Shown: positions 20,284 to 29,741 of the stretch, in pieces | Layout: every line of letters begins with the position of its first letter | Numbering within the stretch: the first letter of the stretch is position 1 | Assembly (NCBI GenBank): GCA_905233185.1 | Contig: CAJODB010000003.1 | Coordinates: 30,137-94,136, forward strand | Direction of reading: 5' to 3' | DNA from: an uncultured Alphaproteobacteria bacterium | GTDB lineage: Bacteria > Pseudomonadota > Alphaproteobacteria > UBA3830 | DNA: 64,000 bases | The notes under the pieces: generated by a model | What the model saw: only the letters and a program-made list of their open reading frames with translations | Database searches by the model: none | Told to the model about the DNA's origin: nothing | Program-made: the position numbers and the translations under genes

Positions 20284-22287
20284 TCAGTCGCTTTTTTTCT
20301 CTTTTTCCTTTTTCTCTTTTGTTTTTACTTCTGGTGTATAGATAAATCCCCATTCCTTCTTTTTCTCCAGTACTGATCGATCGTATAGATCTACGATTTG
20401 AGAATCAGTCGGATGCATTATATCAGTACGGAATTTCGGGAGAATCGGAGCCAGCACTTCTATTGTGCGAGTATATTGTTTATCTTCAAACAAGCATTTC
20501 GCAAAATTCAATCTGATGATCTCTTGTTGTGCAAATGTACATGTTCGGAATAGGTATTTAAAGTCTTCTGAAATTGATCGTTCTGTCATTTGAAAATAGG
20601 CGGGATCACAAGATACAAACAAAGCATTTAAGTAATTGAACAAAACTATGCTCATTTGCCTTTTTGATAGGGTAGTATGTCCTTCTCTTCTTATAAGCCC
20701 TTCTAATACTTTTGTGGCAATTCTGGCGTGATACATATCTTCTTCTGATGCATATTCTTGAGGCCTTCCCATTAGAATGCTTCTCAGAATGCCATAATTT
20801 AACATAACTTCATCTTTGCGCTTTACATACTGCTTTACGCTGAGTTGACCAGTTCTATTGTTAAACAGTAATCCCAATTCATTTGCAAATTTACGTACTT
20901 TCTGAATATCATTAAAGTTTAAGTGTCTAATTGATGCCAAAATGCCGTCTATATTAAGAACAACCCAATTTCTGACTCTGTAAACATCCATAAATGCTTG
21001 GTCTTGTATAACGGCTCCTCTCATATCGCAGTGTTGGTGAATATAATCGTAAAAATTCATAGGAACAGGTGGTAAAAGCCTTCTTGCTTCAATAGATAGT
21101 TGATTTAGTGCGCTATAATACATAAATATTGCGTCAAGCATTAAGGGGTTACTTTTATTCGATTCAAGAACAGAGCGCCCCGCAGCAGTTATAAAGAAAT
21201 ACTTCAAAGCATATGCTTCGTCAAAGAGAAATATACATTCTTCCGTGTATCTCATCAGCCATTTTATTTGTTCTCCAGCTGGAAGAAGTTTGAAGTACTT
21301 CTGGCCATAATTTGTTGTGGCGTAATATTCTATTTCTTCATGCATGGCAGGCCTACTAAAATTCTTTAATGCTCTGAAAAAACAAGAAAGAGCAGCTCCT
21401 TTCCATGATTCTGATAGCATATCGAATGGTTTTTCCCACTCTTCTTCATCGAAAAGCTCACTAAATACATTTGCAGCTAATATACTGCTTGCTTTTGATT
21501 GTTGTTTTTCTGTCTCTAGAGCGTATTCGGGCAAACGAGCGCTTAAGCTTAATGCGATGCCGAAAGAAGACATAGCAATAGCTTGTTGCTGAGGAGATAG
21601 CATGTTTTTTTTCATTCTTTCGCTTTTTTCATTGAATAGAGTTTTCAATACGAGTATAGCAAGTCTTGCATTGCTTCCATCGTCATCTCCATAAGGATCG
21701 TACAAAGCAATTTGAGTCAGTATAAAACCATACGTACTTGTAGCCAGCTGTTTTTGAAAATCGTTGAGTAAAACATTTTCCCGTAAAAGACCGGTAGATC
21801 GTACAAACAGCGGACTTATGGCTTCTTTTGCGTCTCCTAAACGACCGTTTCTTAAAAAGCGCAATGCGGAATTCAGTCTCTTGTTGTCATCTGTGTAGAT
21901 AGCTTGCGCCCATTCTATTGCTCTTGGAGATGAAGCATTTTCCGGCTGAGAAAATCGTGATGAAGCGCGAGAATGACGACGCGAAATATATGGGCTGGCT
22001 ATTGCTTTCGGAGTTGCTGAAATACCTACTTCAACAGAAATAGCTGAAGAAGGAGGAAAAGGCCTATCGTCAGACATATCAGATACGGAAGAAGGTAGGG
22101 AGTCCAAATGAGAAGATTGCGGAGTGACTTTTTTGAATAAACTAAACGTAGTTGGACTTATGCTCGTGTGTGGAGATGTTTTTTCTTCCGCATTTTGAGA
22201 TAAGGGATGCGGACTGGAAGCCTCTGCGAAGAACGTGGCATAGCTTATTGCGAACAAAGTTAATCCGATTAGTGATTTACGTAACAT
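20284..22287 (-). CDS. Secreted hypothetical protein with helical repeats, probable paralog of 31536..33725
   Basis: N-terminal signal LIGLTLFAISYATFFAEA; repeat-like segments such as RTIEVLAPILPKF and AKEAISPLFVRSTGLL. Confidence 0.7.
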   Translation of the reverse strand: MLRKSLIGLTLFAISYATFFAEASSPHPLSQNAEEKTSPHTSISPTTFSLFKKVTPQSSHLDSLPSSVSDMSDDRPFPPSSAISVEVGISATPKAIASPYISRRHSRASSRFSQPENASSPRAIEWAQAIYTDDNKRLNSALRFLRNGRLGDAKEAISPLFVRSTGLLRENVLLNDFQKQLATSTYGFILTQIALYDPYGDDDGSNARLAILVLKTLFNEKSERMKKNMLSPQQQAIAMSSFGIALSLSARLPEYALETEKQQSKASSILAANVFSELFDEEEWEKPFDMLSESWKGAALSCFFRALKNFSRPAMHEEIEYYATTNYGQKYFKLLPAGEQIKWLMRYTEECIFLFDEAYALKYFFITAAGRSVLESNKSNPLMLDAIFMYYSALNQLSIEARRLLPPVPMNFYDYIHQHCDMRGAVIQDQAFMDVYRVRNWVVLNIDGILASIRHLNFNDIQKVRKFANELGLLFNNRTGQLSVKQYVKRKDEVMLNYGILRSILMGRPQEYASEEDMYHARIATKVLEGLIRREGHTTLSKRQMSIVLFNYLNALFVSCDPAYFQMTERSISEDFKYLFRTCTFAQQEIIRLNFAKCLFEDKQYTRTIEVLAPILPKFRTDIMHPTDSQIVDLYDRSVLEKKKEWGFIYTPEVKTKEKKEKEKKSD

Positions 22288-22593
22288 TGTTTCTCTCCAT
22301 TTGACATTACAAAACTAATTTTAACTACATTTGCATACAAAAAGTAAATAAATAATTAATTTTTTAATAAATTTTTAAGAAAGATTAATGTTTTTTATGA
22401 TGATAAGACGCGAACAAGGATGTTTATGCTTACTTTTGATGATTATTTCCAATACCTTTGTTCTCTGGGAAATGGCTTATATCATTTTTTTAATGGCGTT
22501 CTATGTGTTTTTTCATTTCATTAATAAGTAGCCAATCTCTGGTCAATTTGAGGCAGTGTAGAAGTTGTAAGGGACCAGTTGTGGATAAATCAA

Positions 22594-22632
22594 TATAAAA
22601 AAAGGAGAGGCCAATAAGTCCTCTCCTTTACA
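22594..22632 (-). terminator. Rho-independent terminator of the OMP gene
   Basis: Perfect 10-bp stem AAAGGAGAGG/CCTCTCCTTT (22601-22610/22620-22629), followed by a T run on the minus strand. Confidence 0.85.
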
Positions 22633-22649
22633 AGAGCAAAAACTAACAA

Positions 22650-23588
22650 CTAAAAGTTATATGTCGCAAATACACGGATGTTATATCCACGATTTCTGAC
22701 TTTTGTATCCATTTCGTGAGACCAATCATAATTGGCGGGTGTACCAGAGATTATTCCAAAATCACCATTATGCGATCCATTTAAACTACCTTTTTTATTT
22801 ACTTCAAAAACGTAGCCAACTTCGGTACATACTGTCATATTCTCAGTAACTGCTTTTTTTGCACCAACACCGACTAGTGGAGCAAACGAGCCAAGTTTTA
22901 CATCTCCATTATCGCTGAGCAATTTTGCTCTGGAATAGGTTACACCACCTTTTAAGTAAAGAAGAGCATCGATTGTTTCAAAATAACGTCCCAACATAAC
23001 TTCAAAATATGGTCTAAAGCCTTTTGATTCTAATTTTATGGTTCCAAAACCATCTTTTGAAATTTCTGTATCCTTATTGCCTGATATATCCAAAGCTATT
23101 TGAGCACCATAATATAGGTTACCATCAAAATCACCCCATCCTGCTACAAGCAACGCACCAAGTTTATTTAATTTATTTTGGGCGATACCATTATTCAGGG
23201 AACCTATGGTATCTATTTGAGATACATGGTTACCAGTCGAACCGGGAAGATAAGTAACAGACCCACTAGTATACATTCCAGCACTAGCTGCTGTCGCTTT
23301 CACAGTAGCGTCCGATCTTAATAGGCCCAAATCAATATCGTGCCCACTGATTCTCTGGTGATATCCTGTCTCATCCGCAGTTGTCTTGTATCCGCCTTGA
23401 GCAAGACCGAGACCGATGAACCATCCGCGCATCGCTGCTTTGGATGCTGCAACGTCCTTGTCTGCGGCATCAGAAGCTGCAGCTGTTTCGGTTTCCGTTG
23501 CACCGTAGTTATATGTTGTTACGGTAGCAGCATTCGCTAATGGCATAAACGCCGCTCCAAACAAACATAAGCTAATTATTTTCTTCAT
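22650..23588 (-). CDS. Outer-membrane beta-barrel protein (P44/Msp2-like)
   Basis: Signal peptide MKKIISLCLFGAAFMPLANA; beta-strand rich; C-terminal aromatic ...VFATYNF. Confidence 0.75.
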   Translation of the reverse strand: MKKIISLCLFGAAFMPLANAATVTTYNYGATETETAAASDAADKDVAASKAAMRGWFIGLGLAQGGYKTTADETGYHQRISGHDIDLGLLRSDATVKATAASAGMYTSGSVTYLPGSTGNHVSQIDTIGSLNNGIAQNKLNKLGALLVAGWGDFDGNLYYGAQIALDISGNKDTEISKDGFGTIKLESKGFRPYFEVMLGRYFETIDALLYLKGGVTYSRAKLLSDNGDVKLGSFAPLVGVGAKKAVTENMTVCTEVGYVFEVNKKGSLNGSHNGDFGIISGTPANYDWSHEMDTKVRNRGYNIRVFATYNF

Positions 23589-23620
23589 AATAAACCTCGT
23601 AAATATTAAACTCTGATTGC

Positions 23621-23648
23621 ATTCTAGCAGCTATTTTCTTTCAATCAA
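23621..23648 (-). promoter_or_regulatory. Predicted sigma70-type promoter of the OMP gene
   Basis: On the minus strand: TTGATT (23643-23648), 16-nt spacer, TAGAAT (23621-23626); SD GAGG before ATG at 23588. Confidence 0.6.
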
Positions 23649-23671
23649 GTTAAAATAACAATTATGAGATT

Positions 23672-23680
23672 CCCCCCCCC
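23672..23680 (-). repeat. G9 homopolymer (C9 on +) 23 bp upstream of the OMP promoter -35 box
   Basis: + strand gagattCCCCCCCCCgcaattttt; minus strand AAAAATTGCGGGGGGGGGAATC. Confidence 0.9.
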
Positions 23681-23971
23681 GCAATTTTTGCGCTAGTGTG
23701 GCATTTTTAACACGGTTATGGTGAGGTTTCAGAAGGTTTTCCTGCAGCTGGATTATGTACGATACTCATGATAAGACTTTTACCTCACATCATTATGAAT
23801 AACCAAAGGAAGTGAAGAATCCTGAATTGTTTTATGTCTGTATTTTTTTTCACACAGACCTTGAAGCCTTTGCGGCGCTCTGTGATGACATATGATATTC
23901 GGATATTTGCAATAATCTTTCGTCACTTCGAACAAAGCAAAGAATACGACAATTTTTTACCAATTTACAAT

Positions 23972-25306
23972 CTATTCTTTTCCCGATCTCTTCTTCAGTA
24001 TCTTCTCAACATTTTCACGTATGGTTTTATATGCCGAAACAAGAAACGGTTCGCACACTTTCTTTGTAGTTTCCCCGATTTTTCGAATTTTTTTGAATTC
24101 TCGATCAAGAGCGATTTGCGAGAAAGCCCAAACGGAGCTGATATTTACGTTTTCTGTTATTGTTCGGCAACGTTCGGCAAATATCAACCAGAACGGGCTC
24201 AAGAATAGGCTCAAAGCTGTTAAACTTACCAAAAACTTCACACCATATGCGTTTACGAGTCCAACATTACTTGCTGCATATGATAACATGAAAGAAAACT
24301 CTCCGACATGTCCAAGTAACACGCTGATAACAAACGACTCTTTAAGATTAAAACTACATAACCTCAGCACAAATATATTAATTATTGTTTTTCCGACTGT
24401 AATAAACAATATTCCTAAGAATATGAGCGATAGATTTGCCATTATGAAGTCGATATCGACCAGCAATCCGACGCTGAGGAAGAAAGTCATAAGCAAAATT
24501 TCCTCTATCGGAGCAGCTATTGCGCTTATTTCTTCTTTCATAGCAGAGTTTCCCAGGATAAGTCCTGCTACGAACGCTCCAAATGAAGCTGAAAGACCGA
24601 ATAATTCTGCCAAAACCGCACTTCCTAAGCATATACCAAATACGAACATAGCTAACATATCGGCATGCTTTTTGATAAAATTCGATAACTTTGCCGCATA
24701 TGTTTGAAACCTCAGGAAAATAAACGCCACAAGCGCAAGAAAAACGAGCGTAGCAATTACTCTTGCTGTTTCATTCGTATGCATATCTGCACCAAGGAAG
24801 TTTATTACCAGGACCATAACAAGCGCCATAATATCCTGTGATATGAGAATGCCGTATGTATGTTCCTCTACGTTATCATTGCGTTCTTTTAGATGCCTCA
24901 AAGATTTTACTGTGACAGCTGTGGATGAAAGAGTCACACAGAATGTAATCAATATCACGCCGGTTTGTGGTATTTTCAGAAAATATCCGACGATAGACAT
25001 TGCGATATATATAAATAATGTGGAAATCAGAGTTACTGAAAATGACTTCTTCCACATATTCTTGACTTTTTCGAACGAAAGTCCTAACCCTATAGCGAAC
25101 AAAAGGAACAAAATGCCCATTTCGGAAAATACCGCGACAATCTCTCTGTCAGTAATAAATTTTAAGCATGAAGGACCAAGTACTATTCCGGCAATAATAT
25201 ATCCGAGCACGGGACTGTGACCGAGTGAGGACAAGATCAATCCCGAACTCATTGCGCATAAAACCACTGACGCTATTTGAGCAATCGTCCAATTCATAAT
25301 ACACAT
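23972..25306 (-). CDS. CPA2-family K+/H+ or Na+/H+ antiporter (KefB-like membrane domain)
   Basis: SSLGHSPVLGYIIAGIVLGPSCLKFI; FGLSASFGAFVAGLILGNSAMKEEISAIAAPIEEILLMTFFLSVGLLVDIDFI. Confidence 0.9.
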   Translation of the reverse strand: MCIMNWTIAQIASVVLCAMSSGLILSSLGHSPVLGYIIAGIVLGPSCLKFITDREIVAVFSEMGILFLLFAIGLGLSFEKVKNMWKKSFSVTLISTLFIYIAMSIVGYFLKIPQTGVILITFCVTLSSTAVTVKSLRHLKERNDNVEEHTYGILISQDIMALVMVLVINFLGADMHTNETARVIATLVFLALVAFIFLRFQTYAAKLSNFIKKHADMLAMFVFGICLGSAVLAELFGLSASFGAFVAGLILGNSAMKEEISAIAAPIEEILLMTFFLSVGLLVDIDFIMANLSLIFLGILFITVGKTIINIFVLRLCSFNLKESFVISVLLGHVGEFSFMLSYAASNVGLVNAYGVKFLVSLTALSLFLSPFWLIFAERCRTITENVNISSVWAFSQIALDREFKKIRKIGETTKKVCEPFLVSAYKTIRENVEKILKKRSGKE

Positions 25307-25494
25307 CCATGATGTTCTCGATTATAATACTACAACATTGGTTGATTATTTTTTATAAAAAAAAGGCGATATTTGCATTTATTCTGGCATTTGTTGCTCT
25401 TATGTAATAGTAATATGTGGTATTGTTAATCGTTTATTAATGTTTTTGTTTTGCATTAGATTTGCACTGAGAAGTTTATAGTTGAGGTTGATAT

Positions 25495-26220
25495 ATGTCT
25501 GGACATTCGCAATTTAAGAATATTATGTACAGAAAAGGGGCTCAGGATTCCAAACGAGCCAAAGTTTTTTCAAAAATTTCGCGAGAAATAACCGTTGCCG
25601 TTAAAGAAGGTGGGGCAAATGCAGAAAGTAATTCACGACTTAGATCTGCCCTGTTAAGTGCACGATCGGAGAATATGCCGAAGGACAACATCGAACGAGC
25701 TATAAAAAAAGCGTTGGGTGGCGGAGATGATACAGACTTCCAGGCAGTACGGTATGAGGGCTATGGACCAGGCGGAGTTGCAATTATAGTTGAGGGATTA
25801 ACGGACAACAAAAAGCGTACGGCACCGGAAGTTCGTTCGGCTTTTACAAAGTACAATGGCAGTCTTGGTGAGGCAAACAGCGTTAGCTTTCAGTTCGATC
25901 ATATTGGATGTGTTATTTATAAAAGCGATGCAGCAACAGAAGATGAGATGTTTGAGGCTGCAATTGATTGCGGGGCGGAAGATATCCAATCCGGAGATGA
26001 TGTATACGAAATTACATGCGCTATCGAACAACTTGCGGCAGTTCGTGATGGCTTATCGAAGAAATTCGGTGATCCTTTAGAAGCACGAATTACGTGGAAG
26101 CCGAAGAATACGGTTCCTATTGATGCTGACACGGCAAATACTCTTGCGAAATTGGTAGATCTTCTTGAGGATAACGACGATGTGCAATCAGTTGTAACAA
26201 ATGCCGAAGTACAGGAATAA
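25495..26220 (+). CDS. yebC: YebC/PmpR family transcriptional/translation regulator
   Basis: MSGHSQFKNIMYRKGAQDSKRAKVFSKISREI; ENMPKDNIERAIKKALGGGD. Confidence 0.95.
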   Translation: MSGHSQFKNIMYRKGAQDSKRAKVFSKISREITVAVKEGGANAESNSRLRSALLSARSENMPKDNIERAIKKALGGGDDTDFQAVRYEGYGPGGVAIIVEGLTDNKKRTAPEVRSAFTKYNGSLGEANSVSFQFDHIGCVIYKSDAATEDEMFEAAIDCGAEDIQSGDDVYEITCAIEQLAAVRDGLSKKFGDPLEARITWKPKNTVPIDADTANTLAKLVDLLEDNDDVQSVVTNAEVQE

Positions 26221-26489
26221 CAGAAGGGCTATGGTGGAAGAAACAGCATAAGTGAGCTGTGTTACAGAGATGAGATAGCGCAGGGGGGATCATCTGAACA
26301 ACGTTGTATTGTTGATACAGGGATATCAATAAATAAAATAGAAAAATAATTGAGTAAAGAGCGCAAGAAACCTCTTTTGAGGTTATTTGGTTTGTTCGAT
26401 TGGAGACTCTACAGAGCCTTGGACTTGTGCAAGTCATGGTAAAGGAACTTTCGCACTATAGAAAAGGTCTCTTTTCTTCTCTTTCTATT

Positions 26490-27350
26490 TCACTCGTACT
26501 CGTAGAATCCCTTTTTCGTCTTTTTTCCAAGCCATCTTTTCGCTACATAGTTTTCCAGAAGAGGGCAGGGGGCATACTTATTTTCTCCAAGTTCTTTCTG
26601 CAGAGTTTTTAAAATAGCCAGGACAGTGTCCAGTCCTATAAGATCAGCCAAAGCCAATGGCCCAATCGGATGATTCGCTCCCAATTTCATTGCCGCATCT
26701 ATTTGATCTGCCGTAGAAATTCCTTCATAAAGTGCGTAGATCGCTTCATTAATCATCGGAATAAGAATTCTATTCAATACGAATCCCGGAGAATTTTTTG
26801 AGGCAATTGGTGTTTTTCCTAATTCTTTTGCTAATTTCCAGAAAAAAGAAAAAGTTTTTTCGTGCGTATATAATCCTTTTATAACTTCTATCAATTCCAT
26901 GATTGGCGGAGGATTCATAAAATGAAAACCAATAAATCTTTCAGGATATGGAATTAACTGAGATAAAGCTGTTATTGAATAAGATGAAGTATTTGAGGCA
27001 ACTAACGAAGTTGGTTTCAATATTCCTGATAATTTATGAAATATTTCTTCTTTTATTGCGAAGTTTTCAAAGCCAGATTCTATAAGGATATCACAATCAG
27101 CCAGCTCATTCATATCTGTGTAATATGAGATCCTGTTAGATATTCTAGCCGGCATTTCTTTGATCAGATCTTTGGATTTTAATTTTTGAAGAGAAGTAAG
27201 AATACGTTTTTGCGATATGTTGAAAATGTTCTCGGATATATCGTATACCTTTACACAATAACTGCAAGTCGCAAATACTTGAGCAATACCGGATCCCATT
27301 TGGCCTGCTCCTATAACTGCAACTTTGCTGCTTTTGTCCGTTGTGCTCAT
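26490..27350 (-). CDS. 3-hydroxybutyryl-CoA/3-hydroxyacyl-CoA dehydrogenase
   Basis: KVAVIGAGQMGSGIAQVFATCSYCVKVYDIS; GFHFMNPPPIMELIEVI; NSPGFVLNRILIPMINEAIYALYEG. Confidence 0.93.
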   Translation of the reverse strand: MSTTDKSSKVAVIGAGQMGSGIAQVFATCSYCVKVYDISENIFNISQKRILTSLQKLKSKDLIKEMPARISNRISYYTDMNELADCDILIESGFENFAIKEEIFHKLSGILKPTSLVASNTSSYSITALSQLIPYPERFIGFHFMNPPPIMELIEVIKGLYTHEKTFSFFWKLAKELGKTPIASKNSPGFVLNRILIPMINEAIYALYEGISTADQIDAAMKLGANHPIGPLALADLIGLDTVLAILKTLQKELGENKYAPCPLLENYVAKRWLGKKTKKGFYEYE

Positions 27351-27559
27351 GGAAAATCTACCCGTTTTTTCGCAAAAGGATTACATCGTAATATTCGCAC
27401 AATAGATTTTAATATTCCGATAACAAAACCGTATTTTTTTATGGATAGAATCGCATATTCGGAGCAAGTCGGATAAAATTTACATCGTGCTCCTTTATTT
27501 ATGTATGGAGAAATCGCTCGTTGGTAAAATCTTATCAATTTTATTGCGATTTCTTGCAT
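27347..27559 (-). CDS. yidD: Membrane protein insertion efficiency factor YidD
   Basis: MQEIAIKLIRFYQRAISPYINKGARCKFYPTCSEYAILSIKKYG...RILRCNPFAKKRVDFP; start placed at the internal Met. Confidence 0.92.
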   Translation of the reverse strand: MQEIAIKLIRFYQRAISPYINKGARCKFYPTCSEYAILSIKKYGFVIGILKSIVRILRCNPFAKKRVDFP

Positions 27560-27903
27560 TTTGAAATCTTTCGATTCAGATAAACTACAGCGGATTTGCA
27601 GATATCTAAAAGATCTGTCCATTCTACTGTAAAAGTAGATTTACGAGCGATAAAAACATAATCGATACCGGAAATGGCGTATTCAGGGAGTATAATATCA
27701 GCCGCAGCTCTCATTCTGCGTTTACATCTGTTACGGACAACGGCATTTCCGACTTTCTTTGATGCGGTGAAACCTACACGAAAACGATCTAAACCATTGT
27801 TTGGGGCACATTGAACAACCAGAACAGCACTTCTATAATAAAAACCTGACTCAGAGACTTTTACAAAATCTCTACGTATCCGTATTCTTGCGCTTTTTTT
27901 CAA
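27541..27903 (-). CDS. rnpA: Ribonuclease P protein component
   Basis: RVGFTASKKVGNAVVRNRCKRRMRAA; located between rpmH and yidD. Confidence 0.92.
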   Translation of the reverse strand: MKKSARIRIRRDFVKVSESGFYYRSAVLVVQCAPNNGLDRFRVGFTASKKVGNAVVRNRCKRRMRAAADIILPEYAISGIDYVFIARKSTFTVEWTDLLDICKSAVVYLNRKISKCKKSQ

Positions 27904-27937
27904 TTAACCAACTGAACTGTATGAAATATGAAAAAAA

Positions 27938-28069
27938 TTACGCAGATAAACGTGCACGTCCCTTTGATCTTCTGGACTTTAAAACGTGTCCGCCTGCGGC
28001 AACTCGGGCTCTGTAACCATGTCTGCGCTTGCGAACTAGTCTGCTTGGATTATACGTTGGTTTGGCCAT
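27938..28069 (-). CDS. rpmH: 50S ribosomal protein L34 (too short for the supplied ORF track)
   Basis: Minus-strand translation [43 protein letters not shown]. Confidence 0.95.
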   Translation of the reverse strand: MAKPTYNPSRLVRKRRHGYRARVAAGGHVLKSRRSKGRARLSA

Positions 28070-28325
28070 TTTTAACCTCTGATCTGCTAATTAACAAGCA
28101 GAAGTTTAACAAAAGATTATGGAAAGTCAAGGGAAAGGAATAAGACAGTGATTTTGCGATAGTCCTGTGTTTGTTAGTTATATACAATGAGTTGAATATA
28201 GTAGAATTTGTTTTAACTGCACTAGGTCAGCAATTTTTTCAGCGAACAATATATTGTGATAGCATATCCAATATCATTGCCGTTTGGCTGCAAATATACA
28301 ATTTACCCTATATCAAGAGTTTGAC

Positions 28326-28414
28326 TGGCGGAGAGAGAGGGATTCGAAGCCTCGATACAGTTCTCCATATACACCATTTCCAGAGTGCGCCTTAAACTAC
28401 TTGGCCATCTCTTC
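28326..28414 (-). pseudogene. Degenerate tRNA-Ser copy A
   Basis: About 98 bp tandem unit with full outline of the intact tRNA-Ser, but an acceptor-stem mismatch, G->C in the T stem (GAGGCTTCGAATCCCTC) and a disrupted anticodon stem (CACTCTGGAAATGGTG). Confidence 0.75.
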
Positions 28415-28423
28415 TTTTATGAC

Positions 28424-28510
28424 TGGCGGAGAGAGGGATTTGAAGCCTCGATACAGTTCCCCATATACACCATTTCCAGAGTGCGCCTTAAACTACTTGG
28501 CCATCTCTCC
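28424..28510 (-). pseudogene. Degenerate tRNA-Ser copy B
   Basis: Shares the anticodon-arm, D-arm and T-stem changes of copy A; also lacks 2 nt in the 3' acceptor strand. Confidence 0.75.
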
Positions 28511-28519
28511 TTTTATGAC

Positions 28520-28609
28520 TGGCGGAGAGAGAGGGATTCGAACCCTCGATACAGTTCCCCATATACACCCTTTCCAGGGGTGCGCCTTAAACCACTCGGC
28601 CATCTCTCC
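28520..28609 (-). tRNA. tRNA-Ser(GGA), CCA encoded
   Basis: RC: GGAGAGATGGCCGAGTGGTTTAAGGCGCACCCCTGGAAAGGGTGTATATGGGGAACTGTATCGAGGGTTCGAATCCCTCTCTCTCCGCCA. Long variable arm, anticodon loop CTGGAAA, T-loop TTCGAAT. Confidence 0.95.
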
Positions 28610-28763
28610 AAGGGATATCAAACAATACGTAGCTTTTTATAATATAAACTACGAACTGTGTTAGTAAACATTCTAATTAGATTTAAGTCAACTGTATAAA
28701 TTATTACTTTTATAAATTATTATTAATCAAAAATTTCGGACTAAAAAGAATCGGATTAAAAAA

Positions 28764-29711
28764 ATGTGGACAGCGAAAGCTCCTTCAAACATTGCTTTGA
28801 TAAAATATATGGGGAAGCAAGAAAAAAATATTCCTTGTAATGTTTCGTTATCTTATACTCTCGATAATTTTTTTACAGAAGTTCAACTGAATCTAAACGG
28901 CAAATCTGATTCTGATGAGTTTATCAATGATATTTTATCGGAAAATGAAAAAAATCGATTTTTAAATCATCTGCAATACATAAAGGATCTTTTGAGTTTT
29001 AATGGATATTTTTCTATTCGTTCTATGAATTCATTTCCGAAATCTGCAGGTATTGCCAGTTCCGCTTCAAGTTTTGCAGCTCTGACTATGTGTGCTTTTA
29101 AAGCCATATCCGATGTAAAAGGTATCAAAATGCCTTCTCAAGAATATATGAGTAGCATAAGTAGGATTGGTTCGGGTTCTTCATGTCGCTCTTTTTTTTC
29201 TCCATGGTGCATTTGGAGAGAGGAAGAATCGAAGAAGATAGATCTTCCTGTGGAAGTTGAACATCAACTTATTCTTATTAATTCAGGGAAAAAAAATATT
29301 TCGTCCAGTGAAGCACACAGACGAGTTCAGAGCAGCTTGCTTATGAAGAATCGTCCGCAACGAGCAGAATTTCGATGCGAAAAACTGATATCCGCTTTAA
29401 AAAGTGGAAAGTGGCATGAAGCGTATCAAATTTGTTGGGAAGAATTTCAAGATATGCATGCATTATTTGAAACTTCATCTCCGCATTTCGGATATATTCT
29501 GCCTGCAACATTAGATGCATTGATAAAAATTCGCAAATTTTGGAAAGAACATAATGATGGTCCGATAGTAACTTTAGATGCCGGTCCAAATGTCCATCTT
29601 TTATGGAAAAAAGGAAGCAAAGAACTGCATAAATCCTTTTATGAAGAATACGATTTTCAAAAATTCTCGTTTTTTGGTTCAGATTGTAATTTATTCATAG
29701 CTAATTTATAG
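28764..29711 (+). CDS. mvaD: Diphosphomevalonate decarboxylase
   Basis: TAKAPSNIALIKYMGKQ; NSFPKSAGIASSASSFAALTMCAF; SRIGSGSSCRSFFSPWCIW; TLDAGPNVHLLW. Confidence 0.92.
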   Translation: MWTAKAPSNIALIKYMGKQEKNIPCNVSLSYTLDNFFTEVQLNLNGKSDSDEFINDILSENEKNRFLNHLQYIKDLLSFNGYFSIRSMNSFPKSAGIASSASSFAALTMCAFKAISDVKGIKMPSQEYMSSISRIGSGSSCRSFFSPWCIWREEESKKIDLPVEVEHQLILINSGKKNISSSEAHRRVQSSLLMKNRPQRAEFRCEKLISALKSGKWHEAYQICWEEFQDMHALFETSSPHFGYILPATLDALIKIRKFWKEHNDGPIVTLDAGPNVHLLWKKGSKELHKSFYEEYDFQKFSFFGSDCNLFIANL

Positions 29712-29741
29712 TGATTAGTATAGTTTTGGGAGTCTCATAAT

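Noticed and set aside
28284-28664. ORFs 28284..28664 and 28385..28642 with repetitive GGERDLKPRYSSPYTPFPECALNYLAIS peptides
   Set aside because: They are antisense read-through of the tandem tRNA-Ser units; no independent coding evidence.
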